From assembly GCA_964437465.1 (NCBI GenBank), contig CAYTGI010000007.1:1-64000 (forward strand): a stretch of 64,000 nucleotides of DNA, in the 5' to 3' direction. Source of the stretch: JAGQLF01 sp964437465 (GTDB lineage Bacteria > Patescibacteriota > Dojkabacteria > J137). Numbering within the stretch: position 1 is the first letter of the stretch; each line of letters opens with the position of its first letter. The notes beneath the pieces are model-generated. The model was not told the origin of the DNA. It did no database searches and saw only the letters and a list, made by a program, of their open reading frames with translations. The position numbers and the translations under genes were made by a program. This document shows positions 9,186 to 18,192 of the stretch, piece by piece.

Positions 9186-9779
9186 TTAATCATTGTAAAC
9201 AATACATGATTTATCTTCTCCGTAGTTTCTTGCAAAAAATGAAAAATCATTTAAGTCGATAAGTCCACTATCATCCCTATCTTTACTCCCACACCCATCG
9301 TATCTTATCAAGTTCTCACATTCTGAAGAATATTCTCTAGCAAAGTTAGAGAAATCTCCTAAAGTTAATTTCCCATCAGGCTCCTGAGAGTTTATTCCTG
9401 TTGAATCAATCATCGTACATATCTTTGTCTGAAGTTCTAAACATACACTATTCTCACAGTTTATGTAATTAGAAAAGCTATTATTATTTCCTTTAACTCG
9501 TAAAATAAAGTTATCATCTTCTAAAATAGAATAATTGAATCTACCGTCTTCTATTGGGTATTCATTTACTAAACTTCCTTCAGGATCGTAAACCTCTACC
9601 CAATTACCCTCGTTTACTTCAATGTAACTTTCCTCTTCTTTTATTCTTAGTTCGATTGATTCTTCTTCAAAATTTTCGACAGGAATTTGTCTTTCTAGAT
9701 TATTTGAAATTGTTGATAAATTCTCTGTTATTGGGGTTGGTACATTTAAATTACTATAAATGTCTCTTGATTGTGTCAA
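9186..9779 (-). CDS. C-terminal fragment of broken beta-helix surface protein, with dockerin-like domain
   Basis: The called start is a TTG, but the frame is open without a start codon up to about 9986 and reads sensibly across the end of the preceding ORF, so this looks like the 3' part of the gene beginning at 12109. The last 70 residues hold two dockerin-like EF-hand motifs, PDGKLTLGDFSNFAREY and DRDDSGLIDLNDFSFF, separated by a Cys-bearing linker. Dockerins bind cohesins through calcium-loaded loops. The same tail occurs in the protein at 12164-13933. As it stands this piece probably is not made alone. Confidence 0.6.
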   Translation of the reverse strand: MTQSRDIYSNLNVPTPITENLSTISNNLERQIPVENFEEESIELRIKEEESYIEVNEGNWVEVYDPEGSLVNEYPIEDGRFNYSILEDDNFILRVKGNNNSFSNYINCENSVCLELQTKICTMIDSTGINSQEPDGKLTLGDFSNFAREYSSECENLIRYDGCGSKDRDDSGLIDLNDFSFFARNYGEDKSCIVYND

Positions 9780-9949
9780 AAATCTTACATTTACTGGACT
9801 AAATACATCAAAAAATGCGTTATTTGAGTTTAGCTTTTCGTTTTGATCTAAGTTTACTTCGGTACAAAAACACCCAGCATTCCAAACAGGTGTATTTTTC
9901 TCAATTGCACCATAATCTGGTCTACCTACAACTAAGTTTTCAGTGTGCT

Positions 9950-11746
9950 TTAGATATTCAGGTATCCGATTATAGTTGAAAGATTGTTACTTCTAGATTC
10001 AGGTAAATTATCTATTCGAAAGTTTTCAACTTTGAGTTCGACGTTCAATGCTAATGACCTTTGATGATTATCACTTATCCTCGCGCCATATTGGGTTAAA
10101 TCTTGTAAACCACCCTCACTAAATTCAAATTCATTTTCAGACCTTGGATTAATTCCAAAACTTTTGAATAGTTGCCTAATATCATAAGTAATACTTGGAG
10201 CTAAATTTTTCTCAAAAATATTATCTCTCAATGAATTATCTACATAAAAGCTTGGGACCGATCCCATAAATAATTCGTCATACCCTCCGCTAATTGTGTT
10301 ATGGGCATAAACATTATTAGGAACAAAGTTAGTAGGAGATTTATTTATATCTCCATTACTATTAAATGGTGCAATATTTTCATCAGGTGTATTTCCTGGA
10401 TAAGAAATAATATTCCTAAAAACCTGAACATTTGAAGTTCCTCCATCTAAATAAATACCTATAGCAAAATCCCTGAATTCAACAGACTTCTCTTTGTAAT
10501 CACCAATTAAATTATAAGCCACTACAATAGGATCAGGATGTGCCCAAGCTGTATCTATTTTTATAGCCCCAATATCATTCAAAATTGTCCCATACCTACT
10601 AACCTTATTGTAAATAATAGTATTATTAGAAAGATAAGGTCGTTCTCCTTGAGTAGGATCAACTAAGTGAATCCCATTTCTTCCTACTCTTTCAACAGTA
10701 TTGTAAGCAATAATGTTTGAAGCTCCAGAAACTTGTGTACGTTTAGAGCTTGAGAAATATGGCGCAACTCTAATTCCTGCGTTATAAGTTGCACTATAGT
10801 TACATTCTGCAACATAATTATTTACTATTATGTTCGAATTTCCCTGCACATTCAAACAAGTTCCAGCGCTAAGCTGAACAGTTGAGTTAGATACAATATT
10901 ATTACTTCCTTTTATCTGAAGACCTGAATAAAACTGATTTGTTCTGTAAGGGTTATTATCCAGTACTATAGGTGATGCAAGTTCATCAGTATTCCTTACA
11001 TATGCAGAGTTAAAATGTGTTGGATAAATAATATCAACACTGTCTATATGAATACCTTCAGAATCTAGTGTTCTAATTGTCGTTCCAAATAAGTCAATAT
11101 TCCTAATTGTTATATATGACTTGTTCTCAAGATCAAAAGCAAAAGCTCTAGCTTTTACTTCGATATTTGAAGTATTTATATTAACACCTTCATTTAGTTT
11201 AATGTAAAGATCTCCTGTTAATCTTTCATTGGGTCTATCGTAATTTTTTTCATCAAAGAACCATTCATTACCATTATCTAATAGATCTAAATTTCCTACT
11301 ACCCAATATCTGTTTCCTTGCTCAGTATTCCAAAATTGATTATCATATTGATTATTACTTAACCCCGAGTATTTATATGTGTCTTTAATTCTTAGAGTGT
11401 TGTTAGTAAAACTTTCTATAATTCCAGAATGAGTTACCCAGGAATCTCCAGCAATGATGTTAATTCTGCTATTTGACCAATCTATTTTTTCTCCATCAAG
11501 ATTATTTGCTGGCAAATCAGTATCTACTATCTGTGTATTATTTGTGCCATCTTTAGCTATTGCAAAGGAAGGGTTAGTTAAATCAAAAATTGAAGTATTA
11601 GGCCATCTAGCTTCGTGGTGCATTCTGTCATTTACAAAAAGCTGAAAGTCTTGCCTGTTCCTAAAATCTTGATCTATATTTAAATAAAAGTTACTTATCC
11701 TATACGTGTTTGGTTTTCCTTGGACAGCAACCCAATTTCCAATCAC
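9950..11746 (-). CDS. Right-handed beta-helix surface protein, middle fragment
   Basis: The 598-residue frame (GTG start) is full of short Asn-rich turns and repeated strands such as SNIIAYNTVERVG, NTIIYNKVSRYG and NVYAHNTISGGY, characteristic of right-handed parallel beta-helix (pectate-lyase-like) folds. Such proteins bind or cleave polysaccharides. It is in the same frame as the 11756-12109 ORF, separated from it only by one TGA. At its 3' end, the frame is left for that of the dockerin-like fragment within about 35 bases. I therefore read the three ORFs as one disrupted gene. Catalytic residues for a lyase are not identified, so binding or hydrolysis is undecided. Confidence 0.72.
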   Translation of the reverse strand: MIGNWVAVQGKPNTYRISNFYLNIDQDFRNRQDFQLFVNDRMHHEARWPNTSIFDLTNPSFAIAKDGTNNTQIVDTDLPANNLDGEKIDWSNSRINIIAGDSWVTHSGIIESFTNNTLRIKDTYKYSGLSNNQYDNQFWNTEQGNRYWVVGNLDLLDNGNEWFFDEKNYDRPNERLTGDLYIKLNEGVNINTSNIEVKARAFAFDLENKSYITIRNIDLFGTTIRTLDSEGIHIDSVDIIYPTHFNSAYVRNTDELASPIVLDNNPYRTNQFYSGLQIKGSNNIVSNSTVQLSAGTCLNVQGNSNIIVNNYVAECNYSATYNAGIRVAPYFSSSKRTQVSGASNIIAYNTVERVGRNGIHLVDPTQGERPYLSNNTIIYNKVSRYGTILNDIGAIKIDTAWAHPDPIVVAYNLIGDYKEKSVEFRDFAIGIYLDGGTSNVQVFRNIISYPGNTPDENIAPFNSNGDINKSPTNFVPNNVYAHNTISGGYDELFMGSVPSFYVDNSLRDNIFEKNLAPSITYDIRQLFKSFGINPRSENEFEFSEGGLQDLTQYGARISDNHQRSLALNVELKVENFRIDNLPESRSNNLSTIIGYLNI

Positions 11747-11755
11747 TTTTTCTGT

Positions 11756-12109
11756 TCATCTTATCTCAACCTTTTCATTTTTGTATGATGTAAAAGTAAT
11801 TCTTTGGTTTTCTTTTCCGGTAGGAACATTATCTACAGATTCTCTATAAATCCCTCCCCGGATGAAGCATTTACCACCAGGCTTAACAATAGAAGCACAC
11901 TTGCTTATAGTTTTGAATGGACTATTAAAACTACCTTCATTATTATCATTTCCATTTGTTGCTACAAAAAACTCAGATATCTCATTTGAAGATACTGCTA
12001 CATCATTTGATAAAGAGTCATCAGAATTTAATTGATTTATAATGAAAAAGGATAAAATGCAAATGTATGCAATCAGAATAACCCTTAAGTTAATCTTTTT
12101 ACTTAGCAT
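11756..12109 (-). CDS. N-terminal fragment of the beta-helix surface protein (signal anchor plus first coils)
   Basis: This 117-residue ORF starts with a signal-anchor-like segment (ILIAYICILSFFIIN) and continues with FVATNGNDNNEGS and SPFKTISKCASIVKPG, the usual opening of secreted right-handed beta-helix proteins. It ends at TGA (11756-11758), and the next codons in the same frame lead into the 598-residue ORF with no other change. The gene is thus interrupted by a single nonsense codon. A terminator hairpin of the preceding gene lies just upstream. Confidence 0.68.
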   Translation of the reverse strand: MLSKKINLRVILIAYICILSFFIINQLNSDDSLSNDVAVSSNEISEFFVATNGNDNNEGSFNSPFKTISKCASIVKPGGKCFIRGGIYRESVDNVPTGKENQRITFTSYKNEKVEIR

Positions 12110-12128
12110 AATACTTAAATAATTAAAT

Positions 12129-12148
12129 GGAGGCTTGAAAAAGCCTCC
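12129..12148 (-). terminator. Intrinsic terminator after cohesin/dockerin-like gene
   Basis: A perfect 8-bp stem (ggaggctt / aagcctcc) with a four-base gaaa loop lies 16 bases past the stop of the 12164-13933 gene. On the minus strand it is followed by an AT-rich tail (ATTTAATTATTT). Confidence 0.75.
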
Positions 12149-12163
12149 TAAAATTTCAAATAT

Positions 12164-13933
12164 TTAATCAGATGATTCTTTTATACAAGTTTTATCTTCG
12201 CCGTAATGTCTTGCAAAATAGCTCAAATCATTAAGATCTATCTGGTTTGAATCATCCGTATCAGCACTTCCACAACCTTCATATGATGTTCCTGTAAAAT
12301 CATTTGAACAGATTTCCCCATAATCTCGTGCGAAATTAGCAAAATCTCCCAAGGTTAATCTCCCATCTGGTTCACTACTACTTAAACCAGTTGAATCAAG
12401 ATTAGGGCAAGATTGAGGTTCAATTCCTCCAGTTATAGAATCACAAACATTATTAACACAAAGCCCACTTTGACACTCATCATCATTAGAACAATCTTCA
12501 CCAATAGTTTTTTTTGTACCTTCAGAAAGACACTTACCAGTTTCGCTACATATTCCGCTTTCACACTGCTCATTAAACCTACAATTTCTTCCATCAGATT
12601 GTTTTGAATAACAGAGACCTTCATAGCAGAACCTGTCTCCTGAACATTCAGAATCATTCTCACAAGCTGAACTTATTGTGCATTGATCATTTTCACATTG
12701 ACCACTCAAGCATTTTGACTCAGGATTTTCTCCTCGACATATTGCTCCAAGTCCACCACAAGTTAGATCTCCTCCACATTTCGATTGGTAACATTGACTA
12801 TCTCTAATATCTTGAGTTGATGCTGGACAGGCAGCTCCTAACCCACCACAAATACCATCAGGAGAGCATTTAGAATCTTGACAATCTCTATCACTTGAAC
12901 AACTTTCTCCTTTAGCTACTTTATCAGGTTGTTCACAGATTCCTTGGTCGTTACAATATCCAGAAAAGCAGTTTAATCTTGTTCCATCAGCTTTTACACA
13001 ACTAGCTCCATTTCCTCCACAAACTCCAGCTACATCTCCATTAGTGACTGAACATCTAGACTTATAGCATTTTTCATTTGCTGTCACTTCTCCCGATCCA
13101 GCACAAGTAGCTCCTACATCTCCACAAATTCCACTCGGTCCACATTTAGAATCTTGACAATCTTTATCTGTCTGACATGCTGAACCTTTAGGAACTTTTG
13201 TATCTGTTACACTAATATCTGCATTATTACCTGACGTGGAGTCGGCGTAAGATACATAACCAAACCCAACAGCAAGAATACATAAAGCTAATACCAAACC
13301 TAAGAAAAGTTTCTTTGAACTTTTATCTATTTCAGATTTTTTTATAAATAGATATCCAATAATTAATATTGCTAAGACCACAAATAACACTGCCACTGAT
13401 CCTGATAATCCTATTATTGAGTCCGAAGAGCTTCCTGCTGTACTAGGAAGAATAATAGGAACTCCTTCGACAACATTATATGAGATAAAATCCCCTTCTC
13501 GTATTGGGATAATTTCTTCAGGGTTAGCATATCTACTTTCTGAATCAATGATAAATAAAACATTATCTAAATCATTCTCCACTTCAAATGCCAGTCTAGC
13601 AATTAGCATGTTAGAATCAAAATTATTTACTGATGCTGCTGAAAAGCAAACCCTATCATCAGCATAAAATCCCTCGAGATCCTCGCACTCTTGAACCGGA
13701 CCAATAAGCGCCTCTGATAAAATTAAGTCCGTAAAAACTGCATTCTCTACTTCAAGCACTACACTCACAGCATTAACTTCAACACCAATATCTTCAGAAT
13801 ATAATTCGAGAATGAATTGGTCATCTTCATTGATTACCTCCCCTGAAAAAGCACCTACATGTTGCGCAAAACCAATAAACGTAAAAAATGTTAATAAGAA
13901 AGTGAATGTCAAAGTTAATATAATTTTATTCAT
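12164..13933 (-). CDS. Membrane-anchored surface protein: cohesin-like, Cys-rich repeats, dockerin-like tail
   Basis: The 589-residue protein has a signal peptide (residues 1-23), a cohesin-like beta domain (about 28-165; VNAVSVVLEVENAVF and NMLIARLAFEVEN are the usual landmarks), two membrane segments (about 172-195 and 208-230) joined by a short basic loop, then about 250 residues of Cys-rich repeats of the form C-x5-DC-x3-KC-GICG, and two dockerin-like calcium loops at the end (PDGRLTLGDFANFARDY, DTDDSNQIDLNDLSYF). The repeats look disulfide-rich and extracellular. Its tail matches the neighbouring beta-helix protein. It could hold partner proteins on the cell surface; cohesin and dockerin assignments rest on pattern similarity. 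Confidence 0.75.
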   Translation of the reverse strand: MNKIILTLTFTFLLTFFTFIGFAQHVGAFSGEVINEDDQFILELYSEDIGVEVNAVSVVLEVENAVFTDLILSEALIGPVQECEDLEGFYADDRVCFSAASVNNFDSNMLIARLAFEVENDLDNVLFIIDSESRYANPEEIIPIREGDFISYNVVEGVPIILPSTAGSSSDSIIGLSGSVAVLFVVLAILIIGYLFIKKSEIDKSSKKLFLGLVLALCILAVGFGYVSYADSTSGNNADISVTDTKVPKGSACQTDKDCQDSKCGPSGICGDVGATCAGSGEVTANEKCYKSRCSVTNGDVAGVCGGNGASCVKADGTRLNCFSGYCNDQGICEQPDKVAKGESCSSDRDCQDSKCSPDGICGGLGAACPASTQDIRDSQCYQSKCGGDLTCGGLGAICRGENPESKCLSGQCENDQCTISSACENDSECSGDRFCYEGLCYSKQSDGRNCRFNEQCESGICSETGKCLSEGTKKTIGEDCSNDDECQSGLCVNNVCDSITGGIEPQSCPNLDSTGLSSSEPDGRLTLGDFANFARDYGEICSNDFTGTSYEGCGSADTDDSNQIDLNDLSYFARHYGEDKTCIKESSD

Positions 13934-14003
13934 AATTTGATTAAAAGAATTAAAGTGATTACATATAAACTACAATTTTTTTCTTTATTTTGCAATCCAC
14001 TTC

Positions 14004-14903
14004 TTATTCGTTTTTTTCGTCTTTTATTTCAAAATGCATTTTTATCTCCTCTGGTAAATACTTTTGAATAACGTTTAATACATATTCCCAAAGATCCTCT
14101 TGAATCCTTTTATCATAAGATTCTCTTGAAGATTCACTTATATGCATATTACTAAAGTACCTTCCTGTAACATGCTCTACGTCCGCAGCAGTAGCTAGAA
14201 ATATTGAGGTATCTACACCCAAGTCTGATTTTTTTGTTATAGGTTTAAAAAGAATTTCAAGAACTTTATCAATAAAACCTGGTTGATATTCTTCAGTTAT
14301 TCTGTCAGTTTTTAAAGTTCCTGGATGCATACTGTTAACTGAGATAGAGTATGGTTTAAATATTTCAGCAAGCTTGTAAGTTAACATTACTAAAGCTCTT
14401 TTCGATTGATTATAAATCTGATTACCAGAATAATATTTCTCACTATTAAGGTTGTCTAAGTCAATTCTTGCATATTTTTCTCCAATTGATCCAAGATTTA
14501 TTATTCTTGATGGTGCCTTTTCTTTAAGAGCGTTAAAGAGAAGCAATGACAACATAACAGGGCCGATAACATTAACCATAAAAACCTTATCTATCTCTAT
14601 AGTGTTAAGAACTCGATTTTCTCTGTAAATTCCTGCATTATTTATCAAAACATCTACACCCTCAAACTCATTATATACCTGATCAGAAAAACGAAGTATT
14701 GATTCTGGATCATCTAAGTTAACTATAAGAATTGGTAATTTTGCTTTAGGGAATTTATGAAGAATATCTTTCTTTGCTTCTTGAGCCTTATCTATTGAGT
14801 AGCATGCCATTATAACCTCATGACCTTGTTCAGCTAATTTTTCTGTTGTAACTTTTCCTTTACCTGAGTTAGCACCAGTTACAATAATAGTTTTAGTTTC
14901 CAT
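14004..14903 (-). CDS. Short-chain dehydrogenase/reductase (SDR)
   Basis: The 299-residue protein has the Rossmann nucleotide loop TGANSGKG, the NNAGIY motif, and the catalytic Ser/Tyr/Lys set (NLGSIGEKY, then YNQSKRALV). That is the classical SDR oxidoreductase plan using NAD(P)H. The closest overall resemblance is to retinol-dehydrogenase/WW-domain-oxidoreductase-like SDRs, whose physiological substrate in bacteria is usually unknown. The C-terminus is extended by a charged tail. It is downstream of the ECF-sigma operon on the same strand after a 52-base gap. Confidence 0.85.
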   Translation of the reverse strand: METKTIIVTGANSGKGKVTTEKLAEQGHEVIMACYSIDKAQEAKKDILHKFPKAKLPILIVNLDDPESILRFSDQVYNEFEGVDVLINNAGIYRENRVLNTIEIDKVFMVNVIGPVMLSLLLFNALKEKAPSRIINLGSIGEKYARIDLDNLNSEKYYSGNQIYNQSKRALVMLTYKLAEIFKPYSISVNSMHPGTLKTDRITEEYQPGFIDKVLEILFKPITKKSDLGVDTSIFLATAADVEHVTGRYFSNMHISESSRESYDKRIQEDLWEYVLNVIQKYLPEEIKMHFEIKDEKNE

Positions 14904-14955
14904 TTTCTAAAGATATATTATTTAGTATAGTCGACAAATAAACTCAAGTAAATTA

Positions 14956-15279
14956 CTATAAGTTTTGGCCTACTATCCCTACTTCTTCGAAATCTGAAAA
15001 ATCTGATTCTACTGTCAAATCCATTATATTCTGATCAATTGCTTTAATCACAATATCAATTTCATCTGTAACTGTGTTATTTGTATTATTAATGAAAAAA
15101 AATAAAAGAATGAAAGTTAATGAAAATGTAAATGCAAGAGTAAAACCTTTTAGATTGAGTAAATTGAATTGGCTCTTATTTATTTCTCTATATACATTTT
15201 TTTTCAGATTTATATAATCAATTTCGCTTGATTTTTCTATATCCATAATATAATTTTGGAAATTATCTATTTCTCCCAT
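14956..15279 (-). CDS. Small membrane protein with SDFSDFE tail, putative anti-sigma partner
   Basis: The 107-residue protein has a cytoplasmic 40-residue N-terminus, one strong membrane span (about 46-65, FTLAFTFSLTFILLFFF) and an external tail ending TVESDFSDFEEVG. Its ATG overlaps the 3' end of the sigma factor's region-4 frame (15267-15269 stop), so the two are translationally coupled. A one-span protein right after an ECF sigma is the classic place of an anti-sigma factor, but no known anti-sigma domain is recognised. The tail motif is shared with the 15770-16063 protein. Confidence 0.65.
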   Translation of the reverse strand: MGEIDNFQNYIMDIEKSSEIDYINLKKNVYREINKSQFNLLNLKGFTLAFTFSLTFILLFFFINNTNNTVTDEIDIVIKAIDQNIMDLTVESDFSDFEEVGIVGQNL

Positions 15280-15760
15280 TCTAATTTAATTTTCTTAACT
15301 AATCTATTATTAATTACCTTTGCATTTGCAATAGTTATATTCATCTCTTTTGAAATCTCTTTGTAAGTCATATTTTTTTGTATTTCAATTTATAAAAAGC
15401 CCTATCCCTTTCCTTTAAATTTTTTACTAAATTATCTAATTTATTTTTCAAAGAATTATTATCATTTTTTTGAAGCTTCTTATCTCTAAAACTTTCAAGC
15501 TCTGTTTCATCTATATGCAAGAGGTCAAGTTTATATTTTTTTCTCAAAAAATCATAAACCTTTCTTTTTGATATGGTAAATATTAGAGATTTGACATTAC
15601 CTCTATCATCAATATTGTCTTTCATGGCCCAAATATCTACAAATACTTCAGTGATTATATCTTCTACATCTTCTTTAAGAGGAACATGATTTCTAACAAT
15701 TTTAAAAACATAAGGAAAGTATTCTTCATAGATTTTAGAAAAATACTCCTTATGTTTCAT
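15267..15760 (-). CDS. ECF-type RNA polymerase sigma factor, split by frameshift at A7
   Basis: The first frame (15760 to 15368, 130 residues) holds sigma region 2: YEEYFPYVFKIVRNHV, then DVEDIITEVFVDIWAM and a DNA-melting segment SKRKVYDFLRKKY. It stops at TGA just before region 4. Region 4 (MTYKEISKEMNITIANAK, ending at TAG 15267) lies in the -1 frame, directly after a run of seven A on the coding strand (15373-15379). One extra A, or a -1 shift, restores a full ECF sigma of about 164 residues. The helix-turn-helix in region 4 reads the -35 box, so the short form alone should not be a working sigma factor. Upstream come two small secreted or membrane genes, and downstream an anti-sigma candidate. 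Confidence 0.75.
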
Positions 15761-15769
15761 CCTATCATC

Positions 15770-16063
15770 TTATAATTCTGGAGTTTCAAAGTCCGAAAAA
15801 TCACTAGTTGTATCTAAAGAATCAATTACTTCTTCAATATCATTTATTGCTTCATTAACATTAATATCCGGATCTTGCTCATCTTCAATAGTTGTTCTTA
15901 TCTCATCTTCCTCATCATTTGTTTCTTGTTCTAAATTGACTTCAGGTTCTCTTTCTACAACGTTTTCATTACTATTCTCTCTCCTTATCATAAGAAAGAT
16001 AAGTGCAACTGCAATTACTACTAGAATAATTATTAGAATATAGACTGATTTTTTTCCTTTCAT
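15770..16063 (-). CDS. Small membrane-anchored acidic protein with SDFSDFE tail
   Basis: The 97-residue protein has a lysine-rich start, one membrane span (about 7-25, SVYILIIILVVIAVALIFL) and an acidic external part rich in Glu and Asp, ending TTSDFSDFETPEL. The same SDFSDFE heptad ends the protein at 14956-15279, with similar spacing to the membrane. It lies 9 bases upstream of the sigma factor. No family recognised; a sensor or partner in the sigma circuit is inferred from the shared tail. Confidence 0.6.
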   Translation of the reverse strand: MKGKKSVYILIIILVVIAVALIFLMIRRENSNENVVEREPEVNLEQETNDEEDEIRTTIEDEQDPDINVNEAINDIEEVIDSLDTTSDFSDFETPEL

Positions 16064-16080
16064 TATAATTTTTTAACAGC

Positions 16081-16701
16081 TTAGTTAGTTTGATAGTTAT
16101 CTCTAATCTCCTCAAGTTCAGGGACTATTGTAAAGAGAAAATATTGATTAATTTCAATTGCTGTACTTCTTGTCTCAAGCAATGCACCCTTAGCCTCAGC
16201 TATTACTGCCCTATATTCCCCCTGACTTTCACCACAAACGAAATTCTTTGAATTTTCAAGATTTGAAATAGTTAAATCAACATTACTGTTAAAATCAGCT
16301 ACTAGAGAGTTAAGTTCGCTAATTTGATTACTTAGGTTTAGTGTATCAACATTATTTTCATCTAAAAAAGCACTTAAATTATTTAATCTTGCAAAAAGAG
16401 CGTTGTATCTATTTACATATCTGAGCCTATTTTCATTATATCTTTGAATTATTGTGTCGATTCTATTTACGGCATTCTCACATCTTTGAGTAATATTTTC
16501 ATCTCTTTGCTCTCTGAGTTCTTCTCTTGATTCTTCAATATCCTGTCTTATCTCTTCCCTATTTTGAGTTATCTCTTCTCTATTTTCTTGAATATCATCT
16601 CCGGTTTGTGCACTTACAGTGAGTGGACTTAATACGACCACTGTAAGAAAGAAAATTACAGGTATAAGTAAAAATTTTTTCATCATATTAAAATATAACA
16701 A
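16081..16701 (-). CDS. Secreted coiled-coil protein, first gene of sigma operon
   Basis: The 206-residue protein has a signal peptide (cleavage likely after VSAQT near residue 32), then heptad-like NREEI/REELRE repeats (about 37-68) and a long helical domain with two cysteines (RCENAV and FVCGES). It looks like a periplasmic or external helical bundle. An ATG at residue 6 or 7 is an equally good start. Next gene follows after 17 bases. Function unknown. Confidence 0.65.
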   Translation of the reverse strand: MLYFNMMKKFLLIPVIFFLTVVVLSPLTVSAQTGDDIQENREEITQNREEIRQDIEESREELREQRDENITQRCENAVNRIDTIIQRYNENRLRYVNRYNALFARLNNLSAFLDENNVDTLNLSNQISELNSLVADFNSNVDLTISNLENSKNFVCGESQGEYRAVIAEAKGALLETRSTAIEINQYFLFTIVPELEEIRDNYQTN

Positions 16702-16941
16702 ATAAAATATATGATTTCTATAATAATATTCGTAGAAGGGTTACATTTTTGTGTATAAGAAATGATACTAAATCCTCTTATAAAACTGTAAGTCTATTTG
16801 CCTAGAATTTAATTACCCAGCATTTATTATTATAGAAAATGAAATTGGACTACAATGTGAGGGATATAATTTACCACCTAATCATCCTAAATCAGAGATA
16901 CATCTTTCTTCTTTGATGTTAAAGAAAAGATTTTAAAAATT

Positions 16942-16962
16942 ACTAACCTCAATTTTGTTAGT
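16942..16962 (-). terminator. Possible terminator after histidine kinase
   Basis: A 6-bp stem (actaac / gttagt) with a 9-base loop lies 11 bases past the kinase stop and is followed on the minus strand by AATTTTTAAAA. The stem is short, so this is tentative. Confidence 0.4.
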
Positions 16963-16972
16963 ATTGTTATCC

Positions 16973-18077
16973 CTAAGCCTTTGGTACTGAGAAATAAAAA
17001 GTACTACCTTCTCCATATGTACTATCAACCCAGATATCTCCATCCATTCTTTCCATAATTTGCTGACAAAGATATAGGCCTAGTCCTGTTCCTTCAATAT
17101 CCTTAGTTTCTTTAGTTCGGATTCTTCCAAATTTTGAGAATAATGTTTTCATATCTTCTTCTTTTATTCCAATACCGGAGTCTTTGACAAAAGTGATAAT
17201 TTTACCTTCTTTCTCTTCATGACCAATTTCAATAGTACCCTCTTCGTTGTTATACTTGGTAGCATTACTTAATAAGTTTATAAGAACTTGTTTAAATCTA
17301 TCTCTATCTGCAAATATTTCTGATTCTAAGGCTTTATGATTAACTTTGATTTTTTTAGTGGAGAACACAGTTTGCATTTCTGCCACTGTTTCATCAATTA
17401 CCTCTCTCAAATCAAAATTATTTGGATTTACCTCTATAGTACCCGCCTCAATTCTAGCTACATTTAGAAGATCATCAACTAAAGTAATTAATCTTTTATT
17501 AGAATTTTCAACACTTTTTAAACTATCTAAAATCTCTGGTTTTAACTCCTCGCCTTTTTCTAATACCAATTGTAGAGCCCAGTTAATAGCCGTAACTGGT
17601 GTCCTTAACTCATGTGCTGCAATAAAAACAAATTGATCTTTAAGCTTTTGAATTTCTTTCTCATGATCTAATTGTTTTTTATGTGCAATCTCAAGTTCTT
17701 TAGTCCTTTTTTGAACTTCTTTTTCTAAATCATCATAAAAATTTTTCAATGCCTCCCCCTCTTTTTCCCATTTATCAATTGCATAAGTTACTCCAATAAT
17801 GGCTACAAAAAAAATCGCGAAAGCAGGTATAACTGTTACTGGCCAATAGTAACCAAGAATGTAAGCTGTAGATACAATACCTAAAGAGTACATACCAAAC
17901 AACCACCCAAAAACANNNNNNNNNNCCAAAAACAGTAGGAATGATCAATCTTCCAAGAATATTATCCTTAAGCTTTTTATAGAAATTTTGAGTCTTTTGG
18001 AGGATAATCACTGTAAGAACAATTAACACTGGCCATCCAACTACCAAGATTAAGTTTCCAATCATTTCAAAATTCAT
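16973..18077 (-). CDS. Membrane sensor histidine kinase
   Basis: Removing the ten N at 17916-17925 and merging the duplicated flank gives one continuous protein of about 365 residues. It has four N-terminal membrane segments, a coiled coil (EVQKRTKELEIAHKKQ), a HisKA domain with H-box FIAAHELRTPVTAI, and a HATPase domain with N-box (LLSNATKYNNE), G1 (DSGIGI) and G2 (GTGLGLYLC). The membrane part has no large external loop, so it likely senses something in the membrane. There is no adjacent response regulator. Divergent from the flavodoxin gene. Confidence 0.88.
17916..17925. other. Scaffold gap (10 N) that is an artefact
   Basis: The same nine bases (ccaaaaaca) end the left contig and start the right one. 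Collapsing them restores an unbroken kinase reading frame (IPTVFGWLFGMYS). No sequence seems to be missing. Confidence 0.85.
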
Positions 18078-18192
18078 AAAAATATAAATTATATATATCT
18101 AAACTTATAATAGCTATTTTCTGTTATGCATGCTAGAAAATCTTTTTAACTTTTGCTTTTTTCTTAAGAATTTCAAAATGATATTATTAATC

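Noticed and set aside
11756..11758. In-frame TGA might be read as an amino acid, as in Gracilibacteria.
   Set aside because: Other genes end properly with TGA in ATGA overlaps (27527, 28978, 55049) and CobW ends in TGA (35458), so TGA is a stop here.
15373..15379. Canonical ribosomal slippery heptamer.
   Set aside because: In the zero frame the bases read C AAA AAA A, not X XXY YYZ with a matching first base; polymerase slippage or an error is as likely.
16800..16940. Open plus-strand stretch ending in LMLKKRF that could be a gene.
   Set aside because: About 50 codons without a start codon and no recognisable domain; at best a remnant.
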